Below are positions 25,501-34,814 of a stretch of DNA of 43,244 nucleotides, piece by piece (the stretch's first letter is position 1; every line of letters begins with the position of its first letter). Origin of the DNA: Nitriliruptoraceae bacterium (lineage in GTDB: Bacteria > Actinomycetota > Nitriliruptoria > Nitriliruptorales > Nitriliruptoraceae); contig SLRZ01000039.1 of NCBI GenBank assembly GCA_007130695.1, positions 1 to 43,244 on the forward strand. Reading direction: 5' to 3'. Position numbers and translations under genes: made by a program. Under the pieces are notes generated by a model, which worked only from the letters and a program-made list of their open reading frames with translations, searched no databases and was not told where the DNA came from.

Positions 25501-28500
25501 TCAACGTCGCGGCTTTGAGAAGACCTCCCGCAGGGTGGAGGCCACCCAGGCGACGAGGTCGGCGGGGCGCTCACGCGGCAGCGGCACCTGCAGCACCGCG
25601 GCGTCGGACTGGTAGCGGTGACCGGGATACAGGCGGTCGAGACGCACCTGCTGGGCGTCGCTGAGCTGGACCGGCGAGACGCGCAGCCTCGGGGGTTTGC
25701 CCGGCCCGCCGGGCGGCAGGGTGACCTCGGTCACGCCCCACTGGCGCAGGGCAGCCTTGAGTGCGGCCAGGGTCAGCAGGCGGTCCGCGGGCTCGGGCGG
25801 GGGACCGAAGCGGTCGGTGAGTTCGGCACGCACGTCCTTGACCCCGGCCGCGTCGCGGATCGCCGAGATGCGCTTGTACAGCTCGAGGCGCTGATTGGCG
25901 TCGGCGACGTAGGCGTCCGGCAGGTGGGCGTCGACGGGCAGTTCGAGCTTGATCTCGACCTGCTGCTCGACGGGTTCGCCGGTGAGGTCGGCGACCTCTT
26001 CCTTGAGCAGCTGGGAGTACATGTCGAACCCGACCGCCGCGACCTGGCCGGACTGTTCGGCCCCGACCACGTTGCCGGCACCGCGCAGCTCGAGGTCGCG
26101 CATCGCGATCGCCAGCCCGCTGCCCAGCCGGTTGTGCTCGGCGATGGTCTTGAGCCGTTCGTAGGCGGGCTCGGTGATCGAGGCACCCTCCGGGTAGAGG
26201 AAGTAGGCGTAGCCCCGCTCCGCCGAACGCCCCACCCGGCCCCGCAGCTGGTGCAGCTGTGACAGCCCGAGCAGGTCGGCCCGTTCGATGATCAGCGTGT
26301 TCGCGTTGGGGATGTCCAACCCCGACTCGATGATCGTGGTCGAGACCAGCACGTCGATCTCACGCTCCCAGAAACGCACCATCACGCGCTCGAGCTGGCG
26401 CTCGTCCATCTGCCCGTGGGCCACCTCGACGTTGGCGTCGGGCACCTGCTCCTGCAGCGCCGCCGCGACGGTGTGGATCGAGTCGACCTGATTGTGGACG
26501 TAGAAGACCTGCCCGTCGCGCAGCAGCTCACGGCGGATGGCCAGCACCACCTGCGACTGTTCGAACGGCTGCACGACCGTGAGCACCGGTTGGCGGTCCT
26601 CGGGCGCGGTCTCGATCATCGACAGGTCGCGGATGCCGCTGACCGCCATCTCCAGTGTCCGCGGGATCGGTGTCGCCGACATGCTCAGCACGTCCACCGA
26701 GGTGCGCAGCTGCTTGAGCCGTTCCTTCTGCGACACCCCGAAGCGCTGTTCCTCGTCGACGATCACCAGCCCCAGGTCCTTCCACGCCACCTGTTTGCCC
26801 AGCAGCGTGTGGGTGCCGATCACCACGTCGACCGTCCCGGCCCCGAGGCCGTCCATGACCCGCCGTCGGTCCTTGTCGGGCACGAAGCGGCTGACCATCT
26901 CCACCTCGACGGGGAATCCAGCGAAGCGCTCCTTGAACGTCTCGTAGTGCTGCTGGGCCAGGATCGTCGTCGGCACCAGGACGGCAACCTGCTTGCCGTC
27001 GAAGACCGCCTTGCCCGCGGCCCGCACCGCCACCTCGGTCTTGCCGAACCCGACGTCGCCGGCCAGCAGCCGGTCCATCGGCAACGGCGCCTCCATGTCG
27101 CGCTTGACCTCGTCGGCGACCGTGAGCTGGTCGTGGGTCTCGACGTGGGCGAACGCGTCCTCGAGTTCGGTCTGCATCGCCCCGTCCAGCGAGAAGGCGT
27201 GCCCCTCGCTGTGCATGCGCGCCGCGTAGAGCCGGATCAGCTCCGCGGCGATGTCGCGGACCGACTTGCGCACCCGGTTCTTGGCGCGCTCCCACTGCGC
27301 GCCGCCGAGGCTCATGACGTTGGGTTTCTCCCCGCCCTGGTAGCGCGCGACCGCGTCGACCTGGTCGGAGGGGACGTAGAGCGTGTCCCCGTCGGCGTAC
27401 TCGAGCAGCACGTAGTCGCGTCGCGCGGTCCGCCCGTCGGCGCCCTTGAGCTCACGGGTGATCATCCCCCGGTAGACCCCGACCCCGTGGGTGCGGTGCA
27501 CCACCGGGTCACCCTCGTCGAGTTGCAGCACCGCGTCCGCCGCGCTGGTGCGGCTGCCCATGCGTCGACCGGCCCGCCGACGACGCGGACCGAACACGTC
27601 CCAGGTGCCCAGGACCGCCAGACCGAGCTCCGGCGACCGGAACCCGTGGCGCAGGGGCGCGGGCACGATCTCGGCCCGGGCACCGGCGCCGTCGGGCTCG
27701 AGCGCGTCGACCAGCCGTGCCGGGGTGGTCTGCTCCGCCAGCACGTCGACCAGCCGGTGGGCCGACCCCGTCCCGTCACCGGCGACGACGACCCGCTGTC
27801 CGTCGCGCAGCAGCGGCGCGACCCGCTGGGCGAGGGTGACGACATCGCCGCGGAACGACTCCCAGGGCTGCGCCTCGAACCGCACGCCGCCCTCGGCGCC
27901 GAAGGGCGACAGCCGCCAGACCCGTTCGGGCGAGCGCGACAGCAGCTCCTCGGGGCCGACGAAACCGCCGGGCGCGGCGTCGTGCTCGAGCGCACCCGCG
28001 CCCCAGGAGGTCTCGGTGAGGACCTCGGCCTCCTCGCCCAGCTTGCTCGCCCGCTCGGTCAGCAGCATCGGGTCGACCAGGGCCAGCCCGGCGCCGTCGG
28101 GGAGGAACTCGGCCAGCAGCGCCGGCCGCGGGGTCAGCAGCGTCACCAGCGACTCGACCCCATCGAAGCTCTGGCCCTCCAGCAGCCGCTCCAACGGCTC
28201 GCGCAGCTCCGGCCAGCGTTCCGCCGCGTCACGGGCGCGCTCCAGCAGCTCGTCGTCGACCACCAGTTCGCGGGCGGGGTCGACCACGACCTGATCGACC
28301 GCCTCCGTCGAGCGCTGGTCGGCCACCGCGAACGCCCGCACCGACTCGACGTCGTCGCCCCAGAACTCGACGCGTACGGCGTGGTCGCCCGCGGTCGGGA
28401 ACACGTCGACGATCCCGCCGCGCACCGCGAACTCACCCCGGCTCTCGACCTGCGGTGTCCGGCCGTAGCCCAGGGCCGCCAGGCCGTCGACCAGTTCGTC

Positions 28501-28989
28501 GAACCCGTGCCACCGGCGGTCCAGGGTGATGGGGCGCCGACGTCCCAGGGCCGGGTCCATCGGCTGCAGTGCGGCACGCACGGGCGCGACCACGGCCAGC
28601 AGGGGCTCGTCGTGATCCTCGGGGTGCAGCAGCCGGTCGAGCACGTGGAGGCGCCGACCGACCGTGCGCGGCTGGGGCGAGAGGCGTTCGTGGGGCAGGG
28701 TCTCCCAGGCGGGGAACACCGCAACGCGCGATTCGCCGAGGAAGGCCCCGAGATCGTCGGCCAGACCTTCGGCGTCGGAGGTCCGCGGCACCAGGACGAG
28801 AAGCGGGGCCGCCCGCTCGGCCAGCAGGGACAGCAGATAGGGCCGCAGCGCCGGCGTGGCGACGAGGGTGTCGTCGCCCATCTCGACGTCCCACTCGGCA
28901 CGACCCCGACGCAACGCCGCGGCCAACGGGCCCGCGGCGAGACCGGGGTCGAGGACGTCGTCGACCGACGTCGGGGCGGTGCTGGACAC
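25501..28989 (-). CDS. mfd: Transcription-repair coupling factor Mfd
   Basis: A 1162-residue DNA translocase that removes stalled RNA polymerase at lesions and recruits UvrA. The N-terminal third is the UvrB-homologous, UvrA-binding region (PHERLSPQPRTVGRRLHVLD, GYGRTPQVESRGEFAVRGG). The RNA polymerase-interaction (CarD-like) domain starts near residue 500 (DPVVHRTHGVGVYRGM). The RecG-like motor has Walker A GDVGFGKTEVA near 643, VIVDEEQRFGVSQKERLKQL near 745, SATPIPRTLEMAVSGIRDLS and the TRG-like C-terminal part (SGLDIPNANTLIIERADLLG, QLRGRVGRS). The GTG at 28989 has AGAAGG eight bases upstream. mfd following pth (read on this strand) is also the Bacillus order. Confidence 0.97.
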   Translation of the reverse strand: MSSTAPTSVDDVLDPGLAAGPLAAALRRGRAEWDVEMGDDTLVATPALRPYLLSLLAERAAPLLVLVPRTSDAEGLADDLGAFLGESRVAVFPAWETLPHERLSPQPRTVGRRLHVLDRLLHPEDHDEPLLAVVAPVRAALQPMDPALGRRRPITLDRRWHGFDELVDGLAALGYGRTPQVESRGEFAVRGGIVDVFPTAGDHAVRVEFWGDDVESVRAFAVADQRSTEAVDQVVVDPARELVVDDELLERARDAAERWPELREPLERLLEGQSFDGVESLVTLLTPRPALLAEFLPDGAGLALVDPMLLTERASKLGEEAEVLTETSWGAGALEHDAAPGGFVGPEELLSRSPERVWRLSPFGAEGGVRFEAQPWESFRGDVVTLAQRVAPLLRDGQRVVVAGDGTGSAHRLVDVLAEQTTPARLVDALEPDGAGARAEIVPAPLRHGFRSPELGLAVLGTWDVFGPRRRRAGRRMGSRTSAADAVLQLDEGDPVVHRTHGVGVYRGMITRELKGADGRTARRDYVLLEYADGDTLYVPSDQVDAVARYQGGEKPNVMSLGGAQWERAKNRVRKSVRDIAAELIRLYAARMHSEGHAFSLDGAMQTELEDAFAHVETHDQLTVADEVKRDMEAPLPMDRLLAGDVGFGKTEVAVRAAGKAVFDGKQVAVLVPTTILAQQHYETFKERFAGFPVEVEMVSRFVPDKDRRRVMDGLGAGTVDVVIGTHTLLGKQVAWKDLGLVIVDEEQRFGVSQKERLKQLRTSVDVLSMSATPIPRTLEMAVSGIRDLSMIETAPEDRQPVLTVVQPFEQSQVVLAIRRELLRDGQVFYVHNQVDSIHTVAAALQEQVPDANVEVAHGQMDERQLERVMVRFWEREIDVLVSTTIIESGLDIPNANTLIIERADLLGLSQLHQLRGRVGRSAERGYAYFLYPEGASITEPAYERLKTIAEHNRLGSGLAIAMRDLELRGAGNVVGAEQSGQVAAVGFDMYSQLLKEEVADLTGEPVEQQVEIKLELPVDAHLPDAYVADANQRLELYKRISAIRDAAGVKDVRAELTDRFGPPPEPADRLLTLAALKAALRQWGVTEVTLPPGGPGKPPRLRVSPVQLSDAQQVRLDRLYPGHRYQSDAAVLQVPLPRERPADLVAWVASTLREVFSKPRR

Positions 28990-29403
28990 GACGGTTGCCT
29001 TCTGACACGTGCGACCGGCCGACCCGCATCAAGACCCGGGGGTCGGATGCGGCTCGGCGGTCGGTGGAATCTGGGTTGGATATCGGGTGACGAGTGTGCC
29101 GCGGCTCGCGCCGCGGCGCCAGAGCGGCAACGACCGGAGTGGACCGCGCCGGTGTCCGGGGTCTGCAGGCGCAGGGCCCCGAGGTCGGGGGTCCTGCCGT
29201 TGGTCACACCTGCGAGGGACCACCGTCGGCGGGATCGGAGCACTTGGTCTCTCTGCCAGCGCGGGGAATCTCTCTAGTGTGCCCATATCGGTAGCAGCAC
29301 GACCGGCCCGCGGTGGCGCTCGCCACCGCACCAGCGCAAGCGAACGAGCCACGGCAAGACGGAACTCCGGGTCGGCCACCACCACCACGAGAAGGTCCCA
29401 GAC
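28990..29403. other. Intergenic region between mfd and a divergent small gene
   Basis: About 410 bases without a convincing gene. It must hold promoters for mfd (left) and the small membrane protein (right), but no clear -35/-10 pair stands out. A hairpin GCCGCGGC-TCGC-GCCGCGGC lies at 29098-29117. GGATATCGGGTGACG near 29079 and TCTCTCTAGTGTGCCCATAT near 29269 are the AT-richer spots. Confidence 0.5.
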
Positions 29404-29826
29404 ATGGATACCCGACAAATCGCCTCGATCGCCTCCCTCGTGCTCGGCGTCCTGCTGATCATCGGCAGCCTCGGCACCTGGGTCATGGTGAGCAACACGC
29501 TCTCCGACCAGCGGATCACCACCCCCGACGACGCGGTCTGCCTGCCCGACACCGACGTCAACGGTCCGTTCTCGGCCTACTGCCAGGCCATGACCATCGA
29601 CCGCAACGTGCTGGAATCGACCGATGGGCAGCGCTACGCGGAAATCGACCGCGAGGACCCGATGCGCGACGTCGCCCAGAGCGCCTCGTTCCTGCAGGCC
29701 TCGCTGTTCACCTCGGTGCTCGCCTTCGGCGTCGCCGCGATGGCACTCGGGATGGGCGTGATCTTCGTCCTGATCGGTCTCGGTATCCGTGACGTCAAGC
29801 AGCAGGTGCAGCACGTCGAGGTCTGA
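29404..29826 (+). CDS. Small two-helix membrane protein of unknown function
   Basis: A 140-residue protein with a membrane helix near each end: SIASLVLGVLLIIGSLGTWV at about residues 8-28, and SVLAFGVAAMALGMGVIFVL at about 102-121. The central loop of about 70 residues (TTPDDAVCLPDTDVNGPFSA, YCQAMTIDRN) has two Cys that could form a disulfide, which suggests it faces outside. The ATG has GAGAAGG eight bases upstream. Similar actinobacterial proteins exist but have no known role. It is a single gene on the plus strand between mfd and the DUF4191 gene, and a strong hairpin follows its stop. Confidence 0.78.
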   Translation: MDTRQIASIASLVLGVLLIIGSLGTWVMVSNTLSDQRITTPDDAVCLPDTDVNGPFSAYCQAMTIDRNVLESTDGQRYAEIDREDPMRDVAQSASFLQASLFTSVLAFGVAAMALGMGVIFVLIGLGIRDVKQQVQHVEV

Positions 29827-29840
29827 CCGACGCACCCACC

Positions 29841-29884
29841 AACGCGGACGTGCCGTGCCTCTCGGGGCATGGCACGTCCGCGTT
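29841..29884 (+). terminator. Long hairpin terminator after the small membrane protein gene
   Basis: A 19-bp stem (AACGCGGACGTGCCGTGCC with its reverse complement, one G-U pair) closes a short loop. It starts 15 bases after the stop. There is no U-tract. It also lies downstream of the convergent DUF4191 gene and could serve both. Confidence 0.75.
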
Positions 29885-29970
29885 GCGGGGCTCAGCGGGT
29901 GAAGTGACCGCCGGGCGAGCGCGAACCCACGGTGCGCCGGCCATGCCGGTGCGGACCCGGCCGAGCGGGT

Positions 29971-30627
29971 TCAGCGCGGCTTGGGGCGGGGCTTGTTGGC
30001 CGTGTTCGGGTCCACGCCCGGGGGGATCGGCGGCGCCTTGTCGAGCGGCTTGAGCTTGCGTTCGATCTTGGGGACCTCGGTCTTCTTGAGCTTGCGCGGC
30101 AGCTTCGTGAGGTGACCCTGGAGCTTGTTGATCGGGACCTCGTCCTTGTCCTTGTCCTCACCCACCACGACCGTGTGCAACGGCACGTCACCCGTCACGC
30201 GGGACAACCGCTTGCGCTCCCGGGCGAGCAGCCCCTTGACCCGCTGCCGCGACCCCTCGCCGACCAGGACGACACCGCAGCGACCGACCACCCGGTGCAC
30301 CAGGTCCTGCTGCTTGTTGAAGGCCACCGCCGGGCTGACGAACCACTGCCCGCGCATGGTGTTGAGCACCGCCGCGGCCGCACCGATCTGGCCGTCGAGC
30401 GCCGCGTACTGCGCACGCTGGGCGCGACGGCTGAAGACGATCATGGCCCCCATCGTCGCGGACAGCGGGACCAAGGGGATCGCCCACCACCAGCCGATGA
30501 GCCAGCTCAGGCCCACGGCGAACAGGACCCCCACCAGGGCGGCGAGTCCGACCCACAGCGGGGCGCGCGGGTCGACCTGTCGCAGCTGGCCCCAGACCAG
30601 CCGGATCTGACGGATGCGTTCCCTCAC
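29971..30627 (-). CDS. DUF4191 domain-containing membrane protein
   Basis: A 218-residue actinobacterial protein of the DUF4191 family, function unknown. It has a short basic N-terminus (RERIRQIRLVWGQLR), two membrane helices (APLWVGLAALVGVLFAVGLS, GWWWAIPLVPLSATMGAMIV), then a cytoplasmic part with LDGQIGAAAAVLNTMRGQWF, PAVAFNKQQDLVHRVVGRCG and a Lys/Arg-rich tail ending PNTANKPRPKPR. The GTG at 30627 has GAGGAG seven bases upstream. In many actinobacteria this gene lies by lipA/glnA; here it sits between pth and mfd. The basic tail could contact RNA or nucleotides (a guess). Confidence 0.9.
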   Translation of the reverse strand: MRERIRQIRLVWGQLRQVDPRAPLWVGLAALVGVLFAVGLSWLIGWWWAIPLVPLSATMGAMIVFSRRAQRAQYAALDGQIGAAAAVLNTMRGQWFVSPAVAFNKQQDLVHRVVGRCGVVLVGEGSRQRVKGLLARERKRLSRVTGDVPLHTVVVGEDKDKDEVPINKLQGHLTKLPRKLKKTEVPKIERKLKPLDKAPPIPPGVDPNTANKPRPKPR

Positions 30628-30696
30628 GGGGGGTCTCCTCGACGACTTCGACGCCAGCCTACGACGGCCGGCGGGACGGCCGGGGCCATGGTGCGC

Positions 30697-31317
30697 TCAG
30701 CCCCGGCGGTGGTAGCGGTTCTGGGTGGGCTCGAGTCCCTCGGTGGCCAACTGCACGACCGCGTCGCCCGCCTCCGCGAGCGCGACGTCGACCTCCTCGC
30801 GCTCGGACGCGGAGAACCGCCGGAGGACGAAGTCCTTCGCCGGCATGCGCCCGGGTGGTCGACCGACCCCGAGGCGTACCCGCAGGTAGTCGGGGGTGCC
30901 CAGTGCCCGGTCGATGTCCTTCAGACCCCGGTGGCCGGCGTTGGATCCGCCGAGCTTGCAGCGCAGCCCGCCGACGGGGACGTCGAGGTCGTCGTGGCAC
31001 ACGATCACCCGCTGCGGGGGGACCTTGAACCACGCGGCGGCGGCCTGGACCGGGTCTCCGGAACGGTTCATGTAGCTGGTCGGGACCGCCAGCACGAAGC
31101 GGGCACCCGCCACCGTGGTCTGGGCGATCTCGCAGCGGACCCGCTTGTTGCGGGAGAGCTCCGCGTGCTCGCGGGCGGCCATGGCACGCACGGCGTCCGC
31201 GCCGACGTTGTGGCGGGTGCCCCCGTACTCGCCCTCGGGGTTGCCCAGCCCGACGACGAGCCAGCGGTCGTCGTCGGGCACCGGGTCCCTCCGTCGTCGT
31301 GCGAGCCGGCCGAGCAC
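30697..31317 (-). CDS. pth: Peptidyl-tRNA hydrolase
   Basis: A 206-residue enzyme that cleaves peptidyl-tRNA released by stalled ribosomes. Motifs are WLVVGLGNPEGEYGGTRHNV (catalytic His and the conserved Asn), VPTSYMNRSGDPVQAAAAWF, VIVCHDDLDVPVGGLRCKLG and SNAGHRGLKDIDRALGTPDY-LRVRLGVGRP. The GTG at 31317 has AGGGAG eight bases before it, lying in the 12-base gap after the rplY stop, so the two are one transcript. The rplY(ctc)-pth pair is a classic conserved neighbourhood and also matches Bacillus ctc-spoVC. Confidence 0.96.
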   Translation of the reverse strand: MLGRLARRRRDPVPDDDRWLVVGLGNPEGEYGGTRHNVGADAVRAMAAREHAELSRNKRVRCEIAQTTVAGARFVLAVPTSYMNRSGDPVQAAAAWFKVPPQRVIVCHDDLDVPVGGLRCKLGGSNAGHRGLKDIDRALGTPDYLRVRLGVGRPPGRMPAKDFVLRRFSASEREEVDVALAEAGDAVVQLATEGLEPTQNRYHRRG

Positions 31318-31329
31318 GGCGTGAACTCC

Positions 31330-32034
31330 CTACGCCTCCTCGGCGTCCTCGCCACCTTCGGCGGCCTCCGCGTCGCCCTCGGCGGCGGTGTCCTCCTCGC
31401 CGATGACCTCGGGTTCGTCGGCCTCCTGCCCGGCCTCTTCCTCCATCGCCTCGAGCTCCTCCTCGGAGATCGGGGCGTTGACGGTGAGGACGGTGCGCTC
31501 GATGTCGATGTCGAACTCGGCGCCGTCGGGGAGCTGGTCGGTGAGGTCCTCGACGCGACGGACGTCGTTGATCTCCAGCCCGGTGAGGTCGAGCTCGAAG
31601 TAGTTGGGCACGTCCAGGGGCCGCACCAGGATCGGCACGGTGTAGAGGATCTGGTTCAGCACGCCCTGGTCGTCGGCGGCCTCTTCCTCGTTGACCGTGT
31701 GGACCGGGACCTCGACCGAGATCTGCGAGTCCTTGTCGACGGCGAGGAAGTCGACGTGCAGCGTGTCGCGCCGCACCGGGTGGCGCTGGGTGTCACGGGC
31801 GACGGTGAGGTGCTGCTCGTCGTCGCCGGCGATGGTCAGCAGCAGCAGGGCGTTCATCCCCGCTTCGGTGTGCATCGCGTGGTAGAGCTCCAGGGCGTCG
31901 ACGTCCACCGGGGTGGGGTCCACCTTGTAGCCGTACATGATGCCGGGCACGCGACCGTTGCGACGCAGCTGGTTGACCGCGCCCTTCGTGGTGCGCTCAC
32001 GGCGGTTGGCCTCGAGTCGGATCTGGTCTGCCAC
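31330..32034 (-). CDS. rplY: Ribosomal protein L25 / general stress protein Ctc family
   Basis: A 234-residue L25 (TL5/Ctc) protein that binds 5S rRNA. The N-terminal L25 domain is QIRLEANRRERTTKGAVNQL then RRNGRVPGIMYG, and the C-terminal beta domain is QISVEVPVHTVNEEEAADDQ, with DVPNYFELDLTGLEINDVRR. The last 50 residues are almost wholly acidic (Glu/Asp/Ala), as in other actinobacterial Ctc proteins but rather long. The GTG at 32034 has AGGAG seven bases upstream; an in-frame extension further upstream is Arg/Pro-rich and not convincing. It is followed closely by pth and preceded by prs. Confidence 0.95.
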   Translation of the reverse strand: MADQIRLEANRRERTTKGAVNQLRRNGRVPGIMYGYKVDPTPVDVDALELYHAMHTEAGMNALLLLTIAGDDEQHLTVARDTQRHPVRRDTLHVDFLAVDKDSQISVEVPVHTVNEEEAADDQGVLNQILYTVPILVRPLDVPNYFELDLTGLEINDVRRVEDLTDQLPDGAEFDIDIERTVLTVNAPISEEELEAMEEEAGQEADEPEVIGEEDTAAEGDAEAAEGGEDAEEA

Positions 32035-32191
32035 GGTGCTGCTCCTGGAGCTCGATGGTCCCCGGCGTGGGTCGGTCACCGTGTCTCGACGGCGGCGAGG
32101 GGGCGTCACGCGGGGTGCGTGCGGGCGTGGCGGCGGCATCGAGGTCGGACGTCGAGGTCCGGATCGAGCACGCCGTGTCCCGGCACGCGCG

Positions 32192-32213
32192 CGGCCCGCA
32201 GCAAGGCGGGCCG
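32192..32213 (-). terminator. Hairpin downstream of prs
   Basis: CGGCCCGC-AGCAAG-GCGGGCCG is a perfect 8-bp stem with a six-base loop in the 253-base gap between prs and rplY. No U-tract follows. The rest of the gap shows no gene and should contain the rplY promoter. Confidence 0.5.
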
Positions 32214-32287
32214 TACGGCGATGGTACCGGGCCGCCGACGGGGTCGGCAACCGCCGTCCCGGCACGGCCCACCGTGGCCGGGGGCCG

Positions 32288-33274
32288 CTACTGGTTCTCG
32301 CCGGCGAAGATCTCGGAGACCGACTCGTCCTCGAAGACCGCACGGAGGGCGGAGGCGATGACCGGCGCGACCGAGAGCACCACGAGGTTCTCGAAGCGCC
32401 GCTCCGGCGGGATCGGGATGGTGTTGGTGACGACCACCTTCTCGATCACCGAGTCCTGGAGGCGCTCCGCGGCGGGGCCGGAGAACAGCGGATGGGTCGC
32501 GCAGGCGATCACCCGCGAGGCACCGCGTTCCTTGAGCAGCTTCGCCGCGCCACAGATCGTGCCGGCGGTGTCGATCATGTCGTCGACGAGGATCGCCGTG
32601 CGCCCCTCGACGTCACCGATGACGTCGAGCGTCTCCGAGACGTTGTGCTTCGTGGGGTCGCGCCGCTTGTGCAGGATCGCGATCGGTGAGCCCAGGTGAC
32701 CGGCGAACTTCTCCGTGAGCCGCACCCGCCCCGCATCGGGCGAGACGATCACCCGCTCCTCAGGACTCGTGTGGTCCTCGATCCACTGCTTCAGGAGCGG
32801 CAGCGCGGTCAGGTGGTCGAAGGGATCGTCGAAGAACGCCTGGATCTGGCCGGTGTGCAGGTCGACCGACATGATCCGGTCCACGCCGGCGACCTCGTAC
32901 ATGTCGGCGATGAGCTTCGCCCCGATCGGTTCACGCGACAGCGTCTTCTTGTCGGACCGCGAGTAGCCGTAGTAGGGCATCACGGCCACGATGCGCTTGG
33001 CTGAGGCGCGCTTGAGCGCGTCGATCATGACCAGCTGCTCGAGGATGTAGTCGTTGACGCTCTTGTCGCCGGGCAGCGAGACGTGGGACTGCAGGACGAA
33101 GACGTCGGCGCCACGCACCGACTCGGCGAACCGGGCGTAGAGCTCACCGTTGGCGAACTGCGCCAACTTGACCTCACCGACACGCATGCCGAGGTGGTCG
33201 GCGACCTCGCGGGCGAGCTCCGGGTAGGAGGACCCGGAGAAGACCATCATGCGCTTCTTGGTGACGAGTTCCAC
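32288..33274 (-). CDS. prs: Ribose-phosphate pyrophosphokinase (PRPP synthase)
   Basis: A 328-residue class I PRPP synthase that makes PRPP from ribose 5-phosphate and ATP for nucleotide, His and Trp synthesis. Motifs are MMVFSGSSYPELAREVADHL, FANGELYARFAESVRGADVF, YYGYSRSDKKTLSREPIGAK (flexible loop/ATP region), MSVDLHTGQIQAFFDDPFDH, SPDAGRVRLTEKFA and the PRPP-binding loop TAILVDDMIDTAGTICGAAK. The GTG at 33274 has GAGG five bases upstream; a longer in-frame start is not supported. The order glmU-prs-ctc-pth is the same as in Bacillus. Confidence 0.97.
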   Translation of the reverse strand: MELVTKKRMMVFSGSSYPELAREVADHLGMRVGEVKLAQFANGELYARFAESVRGADVFVLQSHVSLPGDKSVNDYILEQLVMIDALKRASAKRIVAVMPYYGYSRSDKKTLSREPIGAKLIADMYEVAGVDRIMSVDLHTGQIQAFFDDPFDHLTALPLLKQWIEDHTSPEERVIVSPDAGRVRLTEKFAGHLGSPIAILHKRRDPTKHNVSETLDVIGDVEGRTAILVDDMIDTAGTICGAAKLLKERGASRVIACATHPLFSGPAAERLQDSVIEKVVVTNTIPIPPERRFENLVVLSVAPVIASALRAVFEDESVSEIFAGENQ

Positions 33275-33396
33275 GACAGCCTCGGGCCGGGCGGCGAAGG
33301 GGGGTCTTCGAACCGTACCCCGGTGCCGACGGCGCACGCCACACGAACCCGGGGGGAGCACACGGACCCGGCGGGTACCGCGGCACCCGGGAGGTG

Positions 33397-34776
33397 TCAG
33401 CGCTCGCGGCGACGCTCGGCCCAGCCCTCCTTGTTGGTCTGCCGGGCCCGGGCGATGCCGAGCGCCCCGGCGGGCACGTCGTCGGTGATGGTCGACCCCG
33501 CCGCGACGTAGGCGCCTTCGCCCACCGACACCGGCGCAACCAGCATCGTGTCGCAGCCGACGAACGCCCCGTCCTCCACGACGGTGCGGTACTTGTCCCG
33601 GCCGTCGTAGTTCACGGTGACCACCCCGCAGGCGAGGTTGACGCCCTCGCCGATGGTGGCGTCACCGACGTAGGCGAGGTGGGGGACCTTCGACCCCGCA
33701 CCGATGGTCGATCCCTTCGTCTCCACGTACGCGCCGGCCTTCGTCCGGGGGCCCAGCCTGGTCCCGACACGCAGATGGGTGAACGGCCCGACCTGCGCCT
33801 CCGCGCCGATCGTCGCCTCGACACCCCGCGTCGAGTGCACGGTCGCGTCCGGGCCGACCTCGCAGTCGGTGAGGTGGGTGTCGGGCCCGACCCGGGCCCG
33901 CTCCCCCACCACGGTGCGGCCCTCGAGGATGGTTCCCGGCAGCAGCACCGCGTCGCGTTCCACCTCGACGTCGACGTCGACGTAGGTCGTGGCGGGGTCG
34001 ACGACGGTGACGCCCTGTTCGACCATGAGACCGTGCAGGTGCCGGCGCCGCAGGCCGGCCCCCGCCTCGGCGAGCTGGGCCCGGTCGTTGACGCCGGCGA
34101 TCTCGGCCTCGTCGACCACGCTCGCCGCGACCCGCTCGCCGGCGGCGACCAGATGCTCGACGATGTCGGTGAGGTAGACCTCGCCCTGGGCGTTGTCGGT
34201 CCCGGCGCCGCCCAGCGAGCGTTCGAGCCAGCCTCGGTCGACGGCGTACATCCCGGCGTTGATCTCGTCGATCCGGCGCTGCTCCGGGGTCGCGTCACCG
34301 TGCTCGACGATCCGCGCCACCCGGCCGTCGTCGTCGCGCACCACCCGGCCGTAGCCGTGCGGGTCGGCGGCGTGGGCGCTGAGCAGTGCCGCGGCGCTGT
34401 CCTGCGACGCGGTGAGGAGGTCCGACAGCGTCGAAGCGGTCACCAGCGGCGTGTCGCCGTAGACGATCAGCACCCGACGGATGCCGTCCTGCAGCGCGGG
34501 CAGGGCCTGCTGGACCGCGTGGCCGGTCCCGAGCTGCTCGGCCTGCAGCACGGTCGAGAGCCCCTCGATCCCGTGGCGGTCCGCCTCGGCCGCGACCTCC
34601 TCGGCCTGGTGGCCGACCACGACCACCACCTGGCCGAGCCCGAGCGGCTCGAGTGCGCCGAGGATGTGGCCGAGCAGCGTCCGTCCCGCGGCACGGTGGA
34701 GCACCTTGGCGGTGTCTGAACGGAAGCGGGTGCCCTTGCCCGCAGCGAGCACGACGGCAGCGACGTCCTGGGACAC
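33397..34776 (-). CDS. glmU: Bifunctional UDP-GlcNAc pyrophosphorylase / GlcN-1-P acetyltransferase GlmU
   Basis: A 459-residue enzyme making UDP-GlcNAc for peptidoglycan. The N-terminal uridyltransferase begins VVLAAGKGTRFRSDTAKVLH and has VLIVYGDTPLVTASTLSDLL and NAQGEVYLTDIVEHLVAAGE. The C-terminal left-handed beta-helix has hexapeptide repeats (VVGERARVGPDTHLTDCEVG, VGPFTHLRVGTRLGP) and the active-site part VYVETKGSTIGAGSK-like sequence, here AYVETKGSTIGAGSKVPHLA, then VNYDGRDKYRTVVEDGAFVG. The GTG at 34776 has GGAGG five bases before it and gives the standard N-terminus. A tRNA-Gln gene lies just upstream, a typical actinobacterial arrangement. Confidence 0.97.
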   Translation of the reverse strand: MSQDVAAVVLAAGKGTRFRSDTAKVLHRAAGRTLLGHILGALEPLGLGQVVVVVGHQAEEVAAEADRHGIEGLSTVLQAEQLGTGHAVQQALPALQDGIRRVLIVYGDTPLVTASTLSDLLTASQDSAAALLSAHAADPHGYGRVVRDDDGRVARIVEHGDATPEQRRIDEINAGMYAVDRGWLERSLGGAGTDNAQGEVYLTDIVEHLVAAGERVAASVVDEAEIAGVNDRAQLAEAGAGLRRRHLHGLMVEQGVTVVDPATTYVDVDVEVERDAVLLPGTILEGRTVVGERARVGPDTHLTDCEVGPDATVHSTRGVEATIGAEAQVGPFTHLRVGTRLGPRTKAGAYVETKGSTIGAGSKVPHLAYVGDATIGEGVNLACGVVTVNYDGRDKYRTVVEDGAFVGCDTMLVAPVSVGEGAYVAAGSTITDDVPAGALGIARARQTNKEGWAERRRER

Positions 34777-34814
34777 TTCGACCTCCGGGTTCGAACGGAC
34801 CCTCCGTGGAGGGG

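Noticed and set aside
26416-29277. A very long open frame on the plus strand opposite mfd
   Set aside because: It is the antisense shadow of mfd in GC-rich DNA: it has no recognisable domain, is His/Arg/Gln-rich, and mfd has complete motifs on the other strand.
32035-32343. N-terminal extension of the L25 protein
   Set aside because: The extra 103 residues are Arg/Pro-rich without similarity, overlap the end of prs, and a GTG with a good ribosome site gives the standard start.
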